In this document: piece after piece, positions 1 through 6,815 of the stretch
Position numbering within the stretch: position 1 is the stretch's first letter
Layout of the letters: each line of letters begins with the position of its first letter
Assembly (NCBI GenBank): GCA_027624995.1
Contig: JAQBTI010000063.1
Location: forward strand, 1-9,958
Reading direction: 5' to 3'
Source of the DNA: Chloroflexota bacterium
GTDB lineage: Bacteria > Chloroflexota > Dehalococcoidia > Lucifugimonadales > CATQGZ01
DNA: 9,958 nucleotides
Position numbers and translations under genes: made by a program
The notes under the pieces: generated by a model
Databases searched by the model: none
The model's input: only the letters and a program-made list of their open reading frames with translations
Told to the model about the DNA's origin: nothing

Positions 1-793
1 GAGGGGAGCCGATGGCTCCCGCCGCCAAGATTACCTCCTCCCCGTACACGGTCAGAACTTCAACTCCTGACCGACCCTCTACTCCGACTGCTCGCCTGCC
101 GTCGAACACCACTCTGTTTGCCCGGAAGTTGGACTTGATGGTCAGATTTGACCTTCCCCGCGCCGGATTTAGATAACCGACAGCGGTGCTCCAGCGGACG
201 CGATCCACGGTGTTGTAAGGAGTCGGGCTGACGCCCGTAGAGTCGGGGTCGTTGAGGTCAAGAGACTCTGGAAACCCGAGGACACCGCAGGCATCGACCC
301 ATGCCGTCTGGTCGGGTGGCCATGCCTCCCGTGGCTGGCGGCTCACGATAATAGGACCGTCAGCGCCGTGAAAGTCACCTCGGAAATCCCGGTCGGTCTC
401 GATGCGCCGAAAGTACGGGAGAAGCTCCCGGTAGCTCCAGCGGTCGTTTCCCCGTTCCGCCCAGTCGTCATAGTCTTCGGGGAGGCCTCTCAAGAACATC
501 TGGGCGTTAACGGCGCTGGAGCCGCCTGTCACCCTACCGCGCGGTACGATCATCGGCGGACCGGCACCTGCGGCCCGCGCGACGAAGTGCGCCCAGTCCG
601 GACTCGTTAGCCGGTCCTTCGCCGTGCTTTCGACTCCATATCCCCACTTCACTAGGTCGGGCAGACTGTCGATGTCAGGATAGTCCGGCCCAGACTCTAG
701 CAGAAGCACATCGCGGTCCGGGTCTTCGGTGAGCCGCGCTGCCAGGATGGCCCCAGCGGAGCCCGCTCCGACGATAATCGTGTCGTATCTCAT
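1..793 (-). CDS. GMC-family FAD-dependent oxidoreductase, N-terminal 264 residues (runs off left edge)
   Basis: Reading the minus strand from ATG at 793 gives an uninterrupted frame to base 1. Residues 4-35 form the FAD-binding Rossmann start: an IIVGAGSAG dinucleotide motif at 6-14 and an acidic residue (E33) ending LLLESG. The first GMC signature, RGRVTGGSSAVNAQMF-like, lies at residues 85-103, and the second (AAGAIGSP) begins at 257-264, exactly at the window edge. Family members are usually about 500-560 residues, so roughly half is missing, including the C-terminal substrate domain with the catalytic His. GMC enzymes oxidise alcohols, choline, sugars or related substrates using FAD; the substrate cannot be told from this half. 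No signal peptide precedes the Rossmann motif, so a cytoplasmic location is likely. GGAG at 801-804 (minus strand, 7 nt upstream) supports the start. The gene is divergent from the glycosylase gene at 938, with 144 bp between them. Confidence 0.93.
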   Translation of the reverse strand, partial: MRYDTIIVGAGSAGAILAARLTEDPDRDVLLLESGPDYPDIDSLPDLVKWGYGVESTAKDRLTSPDWAHFVARAAGAGPPMIVPRGRVTGGSSAVNAQMFLRGLPEDYDDWAERGNDRWSYRELLPYFRRIETDRDFRGDFHGADGPIIVSRQPREAWPPDQTAWVDACGVLGFPESLDLNDPDSTGVSPTPYNTVDRVRWSTAVGYLNPARGRSNLTIKSNFRANRVVFDGRRAVGVEGRSGVEVLTVYGEEVILAAGAIGSP

Positions 794-937
794 CTACGGG
801 CTCCAGGACTAAATTGTCGGAGATCGAGTTCTGTTACCCGATCTATCGTTCACAGCTTATCACTGCTAGCTGAGTTGACCACCAGGAAGGGACGGTGGTA
901 GCCTCCGACCGATTCTGAGCCAACCTGGACTCCACAG

Positions 938-1804
938 ATGCCGCAACACCGATTCCAAATTCAGGCCCCATTTGATATCTCCTTGAAGCTCACCGTGGAG
1001 AGTCACGGATGGGTTGGTCTTGCTCCTTGGCACTGGGACGCGGAGGCAGAGGTCCTTTCGCGACCAGACCGGCTTCCGACCGGTCATGTGGTCCGCCTCA
1101 GTGTTGCGCAAGATTCGCCGTCAACTATCTCGGCGACGGTCGAAAGTGACGTAGAGGTCGAAGATCTCTCCGACGCCCACCGCATTGTCAAGCGCTGGCT
1201 GTCTCTGGACTGGTCCCCGGACGAGGCTATCGAGGTGGCCGTCAAGGTGGACACGAGCATTGCTGATGTCCTGCGGACCGGCGGCGGCAGGATGTTGCGA
1301 TGCAGCACCTTCTACGAGGACTTCATTAAGACCGTATGCACTATCCAGATAAGCTGGGCCGGGACCCGGCGGATGGTAGATGGCCTAGTTGGTTTGTCGG
1401 GCCAGGGCCTCTTTCCCACCCCGGTTGAGCTTAGAGACATGGGAGAAACTCGGCTCAGGAATGAAGTAAAGCTGGGGTTTCGCGCACGCACGGTGGCCGA
1501 CTCGAACCTAGCGCTGCTCGAACTAGGACTTATCGACGAGGAGGGCAGGGCACACGAAGACCGCATTTCCCGGGAAGTCCTGATCGGCCTGCGTGGAATA
1601 GGGCCTTACGCTTCGAACCACCTGGCGGTACTGCTTCACGATTTCAGTCGTATTCCGGTGGACTCGGCGGTGACCAGCTACTGTAGGGAAAGCCTAGGGC
1701 TAGAGCCGGGCGACATCGAGGACCACTTCGCCGCCTGGGGAAACTACCGCTTCCTAGGCTATAGGATGGACAGAATTGCGCGGCGAACGCAAGCGGCGTC
1801 GTAA
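938..1804 (+). CDS. HhH-GPD DNA glycosylase, AlkA/3-methyladenine glycosylase-like
   Basis: This 288-residue protein is probably a base-excision-repair glycosylase that removes alkylated or otherwise damaged bases from DNA. Residues 1-105 are an AlkA-like N-terminal beta domain (FDISLKLTVESHGW near 12-25). The helical HhH-GPD domain follows: a conserved FYEDFIKTVCT stretch near 125-135, FPTP at 159-162, LGFRA at 179-183, the helix-hairpin-helix LRGIGPYASNHLA at 218-230, and PVDSAV at 240-245. D242 is in the position of the catalytic aspartate of this superfamily. There is no C-terminal four-cysteine cluster of the Nth/MutY type, which argues for an AlkA-type rather than an Nth-type enzyme. 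The start is the first ATG ahead of the conserved domain; upstream SD complementarity is weak. The gene ends 15 bp before the convergent stop at 1820. Exact substrate is not determinable. Confidence 0.88.
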   Translation: MPQHRFQIQAPFDISLKLTVESHGWVGLAPWHWDAEAEVLSRPDRLPTGHVVRLSVAQDSPSTISATVESDVEVEDLSDAHRIVKRWLSLDWSPDEAIEVAVKVDTSIADVLRTGGGRMLRCSTFYEDFIKTVCTIQISWAGTRRMVDGLVGLSGQGLFPTPVELRDMGETRLRNEVKLGFRARTVADSNLALLELGLIDEEGRAHEDRISREVLIGLRGIGPYASNHLAVLLHDFSRIPVDSAVTSYCRESLGLEPGDIEDHFAAWGNYRFLGYRMDRIARRTQAAS

Positions 1805-1819
1805 TGGTCAGTCGACGCA

Positions 1820-2815
1820 CTAGGCCTGGCTTACCCTCTCCAGTTCGATCACTTTGAACTGCCACCACGATCCGGACCGCTCGCCTGAAGGGCATTCGAC
1901 GCGAGGCGCGTCTTCGATCTGCGCCACTGTCGCCTCGTAGGAGCCGGACCCACCGGAGTTCGCTCCGGCATAGTCTATGCGCACCCTAGCCGGGCTTCCG
2001 TGATTCGCGGCCTCTATTACGGTTCCGGACCTCTCGCGGGTCGTCCATTCCCACCCCTCGCGCATGAATATCTCCTGCTCAGCGCTCTGCTCCTGGGGGG
2101 TGTCCAGGCCGGCCCAGCCGCGATGAAACAGCTTGAGCTCAGAGGGGGCTCGTCTCTTCAACAACAGGTCATCCACGTCCCCGACGCCCATGCGGACCCA
2201 GTTTCTACCCTCGGGCATGTCGACGAAGTTGGGTGCGAAACGATGGCCTCCAAGGTGGCTGACCCTGAACACCCGCAGGTTACTACCGGCCTCTCGCGCC
2301 AGGCCGTTACGGAGCCGATCGTATACCGGGTAGCCAAACGTCCCGCAGCAGGTGTCGTGGCTCCCATGGGTGCAGACCAGGATGTCTCTCGTAGCCGCCG
2401 TCTCTTGCCGGTACTCCTCAAAGGCCGATAAGTCTCCGTCACGGGAGACGATCGCCTCGGACAGGGCCAACACCCTCTCCGTCGGTACCAAGAAGTCATC
2501 CTTGTCGAACCTGGAAAAGTGCCCCTTGGGCCGCGAGAACAGAATGATTCGCGTATGGCCCGGTCTGGAGTACTCATCGTCCGGAAGAATGCAATGAAGC
2601 TTCGCTTCGCTGTCGCTTCCGTCCGCGGCAGCCACCGCCTTGAACACTCCTTGGGGGAAGTGCCTGGACCGGATTACCTGGCCGTCCCAGGGCTCTGGAA
2701 CCTCGATCATCAGCGACCGTTTCCAGCTAAACGCTGAGCCCCCCGGGGACTCAGCGTTTGCAGTAGAGAATGCTGAGCAGAGCCTGGACTCGGATTCACG
2801 GTTCTGGGTGGCCAA
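1820..2815 (-). CDS. sucrase/ferredoxin-like protein (Apd1/Aim32-type thioredoxin-like [2Fe-2S] protein)
   Basis: This 331-residue protein matches the Suc_Fer-like family. ESPGGSAFSWKRSLMIEVPEPW (two parts, residues 22-43) corresponds to the family's N-terminal GTA...LLIE.PGPW region. CTHGSHDTCCGTFGYP at 148-163 and SHLGGHRFAPN at 186-196 are the core motifs. The spacing C148-X8-C157 and H187-X3-H191 equals the CX8C / HX3H pattern reported for the yeast Apd1/Aim32 bis-histidinyl [2Fe-2S] proteins, so a redox Fe-S protein is inferred. A second part (about 225-331; HRGWAGLD at 231-238, then a W-rich tail) is family-typical at first and less conserved later. The start is TTG at 2815, chosen because AAGGAG (2824-2829, minus) lies 8 nt upstream; the next in-frame ATG (M36) would cut the conserved N-terminus. 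No signal peptide or membrane helix is visible. The historical name 'sucrase' does not imply sugar hydrolysis. Confidence 0.88.
   Translation of the reverse strand: MATQNRESESRLCSAFSTANAESPGGSAFSWKRSLMIEVPEPWDGQVIRSRHFPQGVFKAVAAADGSDSEAKLHCILPDDEYSRPGHTRIILFSRPKGHFSRFDKDDFLVPTERVLALSEAIVSRDGDLSAFEEYRQETAATRDILVCTHGSHDTCCGTFGYPVYDRLRNGLAREAGSNLRVFRVSHLGGHRFAPNFVDMPEGRNWVRMGVGDVDDLLLKRRAPSELKLFHRGWAGLDTPQEQSAEQEIFMREGWEWTTRERSGTVIEAANHGSPARVRIDYAGANSGGSGSYEATVAQIEDAPRVECPSGERSGSWWQFKVIELERVSQA
2729..2759 (-). repeat. 10-bp perfect inverted repeat inside the 5' end of the sucrase/ferredoxin-like gene
   Basis: AAACGCTGAG (2729-2738) is matched exactly by CTCAGCGTTT (2750-2759) around an 11-base GC-rich centre (CCCCCCGGGGA), so the mRNA could form a strong hairpin about 57-87 nt into the coding sequence. 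It encodes residues around NAESPGGSAFS, a conserved family segment, so it may be accidental. A related copy, AATGCTGAGC, lies at 2769-2778. Confidence 0.6.
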
Positions 2816-2823
2816 TTGTGAGT

Positions 2824-2829
2824 CTCCTT
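2824..2829 (-). promoter_or_regulatory. ribosome binding site deciding the TTG start at 2815
   Basis: AAGGAG on the minus strand sits 8 nt before the TTG codon at 2815. No comparable SD precedes the internal ATG at residue 36, so this site fixes the start of the sucrase/ferredoxin-like gene. Confidence 0.7.
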
Positions 2830-2846
2830 GAATCTAAGTGCGTCAC

Positions 2847-2855
2847 ATCATACCA
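2847..2855 (-). promoter_or_regulatory. possible extended -10 promoter for the sucrase/ferredoxin-like gene
   Basis: On the minus strand the sequence reads TGGTATGAT, that is TG-N followed by the -10 hexamer TATGAT (5 of 6 to TATAAT). No good -35 is visible at 16-18 bp, which is tolerated in extended -10 promoters. A transcript starting near 2840 would carry a leader of about 25 nt with the AAGGAG site. Inferred from sequence match only. Confidence 0.4.
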
Positions 2856-2904
2856 GTCGGCCATCCAACACAGAGGGGTCAGCGCCTGACACCGGTGGTA
2901 CGAT

Positions 2905-3963
2905 GTGCGCGCCATGTCAATGAACAAGAGGCTGTCGGTACTGGTTGCAATTCTAGTATTGGTTGTCGTGGCAGCCATCGTCACCAGAGTGATTGATCTC
3001 GACGAGGCCCGGTGCGGACCGCAGAAGCTGCCCCCGCCAGCCTGGTCTCCCGACGGGTCACAAATCGCCTACGCCGCGGTGTGTAACGGCAACCTCGAGA
3101 TCTTCGTCATCGATGCGGACGGGTCTCGACCGACAAGGCTCACCGACAACGAGACGCCGGACAGTGGTCCGGCATGGTCGCCCGGCGGCACTCAAATTGC
3201 TTACGTATCTGATCCGCCACCCGACTTTGAAGGCCCTGCCCAGAGATCGATCAACGTGATGGGCGCCGACGGCTCGGACCGGCTCAGCCTGACCAGCGGT
3301 TCTTCGGACATCGCTCCGGAGTGGTCACCGGACGGGACCCAGATCGCGTTCGTTCGGCTGGTTCAACAAGGGGACTCGTCGGCGGGAGATATCTACGTGG
3401 TGAACGCAGACGGCTCGTCTCTGTCCCAGCTGACTGACGGTCCGGCGGATGACACCGGCCCGACGTGGTCGCCGGACGGTGCCACGTTGGCGTTCGTGTC
3501 GATGCGTATCGGCAACAAGGACATCTACTTGATTGACGCGGACGGCTCCGCCCTCACGAAACTGACCGACCATCCGGCGCAAGATCGGCGGCCGACGTGG
3601 TCTCCGGACGGGTCCAAGATCGTCTTCGAGTCGGGCCGCCTCGGAAGCTGGGACGTATTCGTGATGAACGCCGATGGCTCGGAAGAGCTGGGGCTAACGA
3701 GTCATCCTTTTGATGACGTCTGGCCCTCGTGGAGCCCCGATGGTCAGAGAATCACGTGGGCACGTCGCTCTGGACTAGACGGCCACATTTACGTGATAGA
3801 GTCCGACGGCACCGGTGAAACGAGGATCAACGACCTCCGGCTCCCAGTAATGACGCCTTCCTGGTCCCCGGATGGGCGTCGCGTCGTCTTTGCCTCTGTT
3901 GGTTTGCAGATATACGCTGTCGAAATCGACACCGGGGAGGTCGTTCAGCTGACCGGCGAGTAG
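2905..3963 (+). CDS. membrane-anchored TolB-like WD40/PD40 beta-propeller protein
   Basis: The N-terminus has a basic start (MNKR) and one hydrophobic helix (about residues 9-27), then a soluble region built of seven repeats whose WSPDG cores begin near residues 47, 91, 140, 188, 232, 276 and 320. Spacing is 44-49 residues, and each repeat carries a DADGS/NADGS-type turn and a following LT strand end. This is the PD40/TolB C-terminal-domain propeller, probably closed with seven blades, facing the extracytoplasmic side. There is no TolB N-terminal domain and no clear lipobox (the only nearby Cys, C37, is in EARCG beyond the helix), and tol-pal genes are absent, so it is not called tolB. The start is uncertain: GTG 2905 (GGTGG 6 nt upstream), ATG 2914 or ATG 2920; all keep the hydrophobic helix. 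Such propellers usually bind partners or ligands; the partner is unknown. It is divergent from the gene at 2815. Confidence 0.85.
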   Translation: MRAMSMNKRLSVLVAILVLVVVAAIVTRVIDLDEARCGPQKLPPPAWSPDGSQIAYAAVCNGNLEIFVIDADGSRPTRLTDNETPDSGPAWSPGGTQIAYVSDPPPDFEGPAQRSINVMGADGSDRLSLTSGSSDIAPEWSPDGTQIAFVRLVQQGDSSAGDIYVVNADGSSLSQLTDGPADDTGPTWSPDGATLAFVSMRIGNKDIYLIDADGSALTKLTDHPAQDRRPTWSPDGSKIVFESGRLGSWDVFVMNADGSEELGLTSHPFDDVWPSWSPDGQRITWARRSGLDGHIYVIESDGTGETRINDLRLPVMTPSWSPDGRRVVFASVGLQIYAVEIDTGEVVQLTGE

Positions 3964-4040
3964 CGCTCGGCTACGACCTCAGGGACAGCTCGGATGACCA
4001 CACCTTCTAGGAACGGTCGGCTTTGTTAGCATGGGACGGA

Positions 4041-4069
4041 TTGACATGTGTGTCGGTTTTCACGAAAAT
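4041..4069 (+). promoter_or_regulatory. sigma70-like promoter upstream of the DUF1800-DUF1501 operon
   Basis: A perfect -35 hexamer TTGACA (4041-4046) is followed after 17 bp by GAAAAT (4064-4069; 4 of 6 to TATAAT). A transcript would start near 4076-4078, leaving about 35 nt of leader before the ATG at 4112 with its own SD. It lies in the 148-bp gap after the propeller gene and argues against starting the DUF1800 gene at the in-frame ATG at 4031. Confidence 0.5.
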
Positions 4070-4099
4070 ACGCATGGGGACGTTGCCAGCCACTGCACC

Positions 4100-4105
4100 A
4101 GGGGA
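4100..4105 (+). promoter_or_regulatory. ribosome binding site for the DUF1800 gene
   Basis: AGGGGA is placed 6 nt before ATG 4112. It selects this start over the in-frame ATG at 4031, which has no SD and lies upstream of the predicted promoter. Confidence 0.65.
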
Positions 4106-4111
4106 ACTCAC

Positions 4112-5494
4112 ATGACCATCGCAGTATCCGCAGACGTAAGCCTGATGGGCCATCTGATGCGCCGCGCCGCTTTCGGCGCGCAGGCTGCGGAGCTAGAAAT
4201 CCTGGCGGCCCGAGGCTACGACTCGGTCGTCGATGAGCTCCTCCATCCCGAGCGGATCCCTCGCCCCGACGAGGACCTCCTTGAGCGGTACCACATAGAG
4301 CACTCCGATGAGGAGCAGGGCAAGTGGACTGGCGCTCGATGGATGTTCCGCATGGTCAACAGTCCCCGCCCTCTGGAAGAGAAGCTAGCCCTGATGTGGC
4401 ACGATGTCTTCGCCGTGGGGTTCTCCAAGGTCGTCAACAACCCCATGATGCGCTCGTACTACGACATGCTGCGCGATCACGGGCTCGGCAACTTCGGCGA
4501 CATGCTCAAGCAGCTTTCGCGAAACCCAAGCATGATCTACTGGCTTGACCAGCAGATGAATCACGCGGACGCCGTTAACGAGAACTATGGGCGGGAGCTG
4601 CTGGAGCTCTTCAGTATGGGCCGCGGTAACTATACCGAGGACGACGTCAAGGCGTGCGCTCGGGCGTTCACTGGGTGGACCGAATCCCAGACCATTCCAC
4701 GCTACCCGAACGGCTTTTACGATAGTAAGTTCGTCTACCTTGAAGAGGACCACGACCACAGCGAGAAGACCTTTCTAGGGGAGACCGGGAACTTCAATGG
4801 CGACGACATCATCGACATCATCGTTCGCCAGCCGGCGACTGCCCGGTTCGTGGCCGCAGAGATCTATGACTTCTTCGTCTCCGACGATCCTGATCCCCAG
4901 GCCATTGATACCCTGGCACAGGTCTACGTGGACTCGGGCCACGAGATTAGAGAGATGTTGAAAGTCCTGCTCTATTCTGACTTCTTCAAAGAAGCACGAT
5001 TCCAACGCGTAAAGAGTCCGGCCGAGCTGGTGGCCAGCACCCTACGGTTCGCCGGCGAGCACCGTGATCCATACGATTTCGGACTGGTCCCAACGACGCA
5101 GAAGACCATCTTGATGGGGCAGCAGATACTGAACCCTCCCACCGTAGAGGGATGGCACACCGGAAGGGAATGGATCGATTCGTCATTCCTGATCGAGCGA
5201 GTGAATTTCGCCGCGGAGAGGCTCGGCAACCCGGATGCCAATGGCGTTTCGGAAATGACAGACCGTATCGCTGAGGGGAAGGACTCGATCGCGCCCGATG
5301 ATCTCTTGGACGCCTGTTTGTACGAGCTCGGCTCGATGGAGCTCGAGGACGACACCCGCCACATCCTCATGGAAGAGCTCGGACTGACCGGCGACGTTCG
5401 GTGTGAATTGGAAGCTGACATGGTCGACTTCCGTAATCTTGTCGCACGGCTCTTCGGCCTAATCCCGGCGACTCGCGAATACCAGATGGCGTAG
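4112..5494 (+). CDS. DUF1800 family protein
   Basis: This 460-residue protein has the motifs I associate with DUF1800. They are HLMRRAAFGA (14-23, the usual N-terminal landmark), MWHDVF (95-100), NENYGRELLELFSMG (156-170), ARAFTGW (183-189), DHDHSEKTFLG (213-223), KSPAELVAS (301-309) and MGQQILNPPTVEGW (335-348). The biochemical function of the family is unknown. Its genes are typically next to a DUF1501 gene, as here, and family members are often exported. In this copy the conserved HLMRRAAFGA motif begins 14 residues after the start, leaving no room for a signal peptide, so it appears cytoplasmic or exported by association. An in-frame ATG at 4031 would add 27 unconserved residues, but promoter and SD favour 4112. 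First gene of an apparent operon with the genes at 5506, 5666 and 6816. Confidence 0.92.
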   Translation: MTIAVSADVSLMGHLMRRAAFGAQAAELEILAARGYDSVVDELLHPERIPRPDEDLLERYHIEHSDEEQGKWTGARWMFRMVNSPRPLEEKLALMWHDVFAVGFSKVVNNPMMRSYYDMLRDHGLGNFGDMLKQLSRNPSMIYWLDQQMNHADAVNENYGRELLELFSMGRGNYTEDDVKACARAFTGWTESQTIPRYPNGFYDSKFVYLEEDHDHSEKTFLGETGNFNGDDIIDIIVRQPATARFVAAEIYDFFVSDDPDPQAIDTLAQVYVDSGHEIREMLKVLLYSDFFKEARFQRVKSPAELVASTLRFAGEHRDPYDFGLVPTTQKTILMGQQILNPPTVEGWHTGREWIDSSFLIERVNFAAERLGNPDANGVSEMTDRIAEGKDSIAPDDLLDACLYELGSMELEDDTRHILMEELGLTGDVRCELEADMVDFRNLVARLFGLIPATREYQMA

Positions 5495-5505
5495 GTGTTG
5501 TGGTC

Positions 5506-5646
5506 ATGACAGGAGACGATTTGCGATATGCCGCGGTGCGATTAGCGAACGGCCCCTACAGGCCGATTTATCGCAAACCTGACTGGAGTGGGGCCGAGAC
5601 AGACCACCGATGGGAATCACTTAGTAGCGGGTCGCAAGACCAATGA
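5506..5646 (+). CDS. possible small protein (46 residues) between DUF1800 and DUF1501 genes
   Basis: An ATG at 5506 opens a 46-codon frame (MTGDDLRYAAVRLANG...), ending at TGA 5644-5646. It fits the gap neatly: 11 nt after the DUF1800 stop and 19 nt before the DUF1501 start. AGGTG (5493-5497), overlapping the DUF1800 stop codon, is 8 nt upstream and could serve as SD by termination-reinitiation. The product would be hydrophilic and soluble, rich in charged and aromatic residues (YRPIYRKPDW at 18-27), with no cysteine, membrane segment or signal peptide. I recognise no family. GC at third codon positions is about 57% (26 of 46), not strongly diagnostic. The same DNA contains an inverted repeat (5520-5577), so the region may instead be a structured spacer and the open frame accidental. 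Confidence 0.35.
   Translation: MTGDDLRYAAVRLANGPYRPIYRKPDWSGAETDHRWESLSSGSQDQ
5520..5577. repeat. 9-bp perfect inverted repeat with internal hairpin in the DUF1800-DUF1501 gap
   Basis: TTTGCGATA (5520-5528) pairs with TATCGCAAA (5569-5577) around a 40-base centre. Inside it, CGGCC (5550-5554) and GGCCG (5561-5565) can form a second 5-bp stem with a six-base loop (CCTACA). A second TGCGAT at 5537-5542 can compete for ATCGCA (5570-5575), giving two mutually exclusive folds. No T-tract follows, so a Rho-independent terminator is unlikely. Could be an RNA element tuning downstream expression, a protein-binding site, or chance. Confidence 0.5.
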
Positions 5647-5649
5647 ATC

Positions 5650-5655
5650 AGGAGG
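5650..5655 (+). promoter_or_regulatory. strong ribosome binding site for the DUF1501 gene
   Basis: AGGAGG, a full SD match, lies 10 nt before ATG 5666 and 3 nt after the TGA of the possible small gene. It implies that DUF1501 has independent, efficient translation initiation. Confidence 0.75.
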
Positions 5656-5665
5656 CACATAGACG

Positions 5666-6808
5666 ATGAGTGGCAAGAACCCGGTGCTGGTGTGCCTGCA
5701 GCTATCCGGCGGCAACGACTACATGAGCACCGTCATCCCGTACGGCAACCCTCTCTACCGGGACTTCCGGAAGACAGTCGGCATCCCGGACGACAAGGTG
5801 ATTCCGATCAATGACACCTATGGGTTCCATCCGTCGATGGGACCCATCAAGGACCTCTACGACCGCGGAGACGTGGCCATTGTTTCGGGGATCGGCTACC
5901 CGGATCCTGACCGGTCTCACTTCAGGTCGATGGACATCTGGCACACCGCGCAGCCCTCTGAGATCAGCCCGGAGGGTTGGCTGGGCCGCACCATTCGCGA
6001 GATCGATCCCGACAAGAGGAACGTCGTAACTGGCGTCAGCTTTGGCACCGGCTTGCCCAGGGCTATGTACCTGCAAGGCACCCCCGCCATCTCGGTGAGT
6101 CAACTGGAGGGGTACGGACTCCTGACATCTCTGGCAGGTGAAGAGCAGCGGACCGCCCTCAACGCGTGCACGCGCATGTACGCACCTGTCGAGTTCGATG
6201 AGGCCAGCATGATCATGCACCACATCAAGCAGACCGGCAGGGATGCGATGACCGGGGCAGACATCCTGAGGACCGCCCCTCCTCTTTATGACTCGACCAT
6301 CGAGTACGCTAATAACCCTCTTGCGCAGAGTCTGAGGGGCATCGCCCAGGTCCACCTGGCAGATGTAGGTACGCGCATATTCTATGCGCAGATCGGCGGC
6401 TTCGACGTCCACGGTAACCAGATAGCCACCCAGGCAACGTTGTGGGACACTGTGTCTCGCGCAGTAGCCGACTTCTTCGACGACCTCAAAGAGCACGACG
6501 CCGCTGAGGAGGTGATCATGCTGATCTTCACCGAGTTTGGACGCAGAGTCCGAGACAACGGAAACGGCACCGATCACGGCTCGGGCGGAGGCGCCTTCCT
6601 GATAGGGGAACAGATTAAGGGTGGCATGTACGCTGACTACCCGTCTCTGGCGCCGGAGAAGCAGCTCAGCGGCGACCTTCAAGCCAGCCACGACTTTCGA
6701 TCCCTTTATGCCACAGTCTTGGACCAGTGGGTGGGAGTCAACCCGGACCCGATCGTGAACGGCCACTTCGACCAGTTCGACGGCCTGCTGCGACCGCTGG
6801 CCGCGTAG
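5666..6808 (+). CDS. DUF1501 family protein (alkaline-phosphatase-like fold)
   Basis: This 380-residue protein carries the DUF1501 landmarks. They are LQLSGGNDYMSTVIPYG (11-27, with D18), FHPSMGPI (54-61), SHFRSMDIWHTA (84-95), GGFDVHGNQ (244-252, with D247 and H249), FTEFGRRVRDNGNGTDHG (288-305, with E290, D303 and H304) and SHDFRSLYATVLDQW (341-355). The Asp/His placement resembles metal-binding positions of the alkaline-phosphatase/sulfatase-like superfamily, so a metal-dependent hydrolase is possible but unproven. Most DUF1501 proteins I know begin with a Tat-type leader (RRxFL) before the first conserved strand. Here the conserved strand starts at residue 7 and the AGGAGG site at 5650 fixes the start, so the leader is truly absent. 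Stop at 6806-6808 is 7 bp from the next ATG, implying translational coupling with the NHL gene. Confidence 0.92.
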   Translation: MSGKNPVLVCLQLSGGNDYMSTVIPYGNPLYRDFRKTVGIPDDKVIPINDTYGFHPSMGPIKDLYDRGDVAIVSGIGYPDPDRSHFRSMDIWHTAQPSEISPEGWLGRTIREIDPDKRNVVTGVSFGTGLPRAMYLQGTPAISVSQLEGYGLLTSLAGEEQRTALNACTRMYAPVEFDEASMIMHHIKQTGRDAMTGADILRTAPPLYDSTIEYANNPLAQSLRGIAQVHLADVGTRIFYAQIGGFDVHGNQIATQATLWDTVSRAVADFFDDLKEHDAAEEVIMLIFTEFGRRVRDNGNGTDHGSGGGAFLIGEQIKGGMYADYPSLAPEKQLSGDLQASHDFRSLYATVLDQWVGVNPDPIVNGHFDQFDGLLRPLAA

Positions 6809-6815
6809 AGCGATT

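Noticed and set aside
2000..2431. 143-codon plus-strand open frame opposite the sucrase/ferredoxin-like gene
   Set aside because: Antisense to a gene with clear family motifs; no motif of its own and no SD.
4031..4111. 27-residue N-terminal extension of the DUF1800 protein from ATG 4031
   Set aside because: No SD, upstream of the predicted promoter, and not hydrophobic like a signal peptide; ATG 4112 has AGGGGA at 6 nt.
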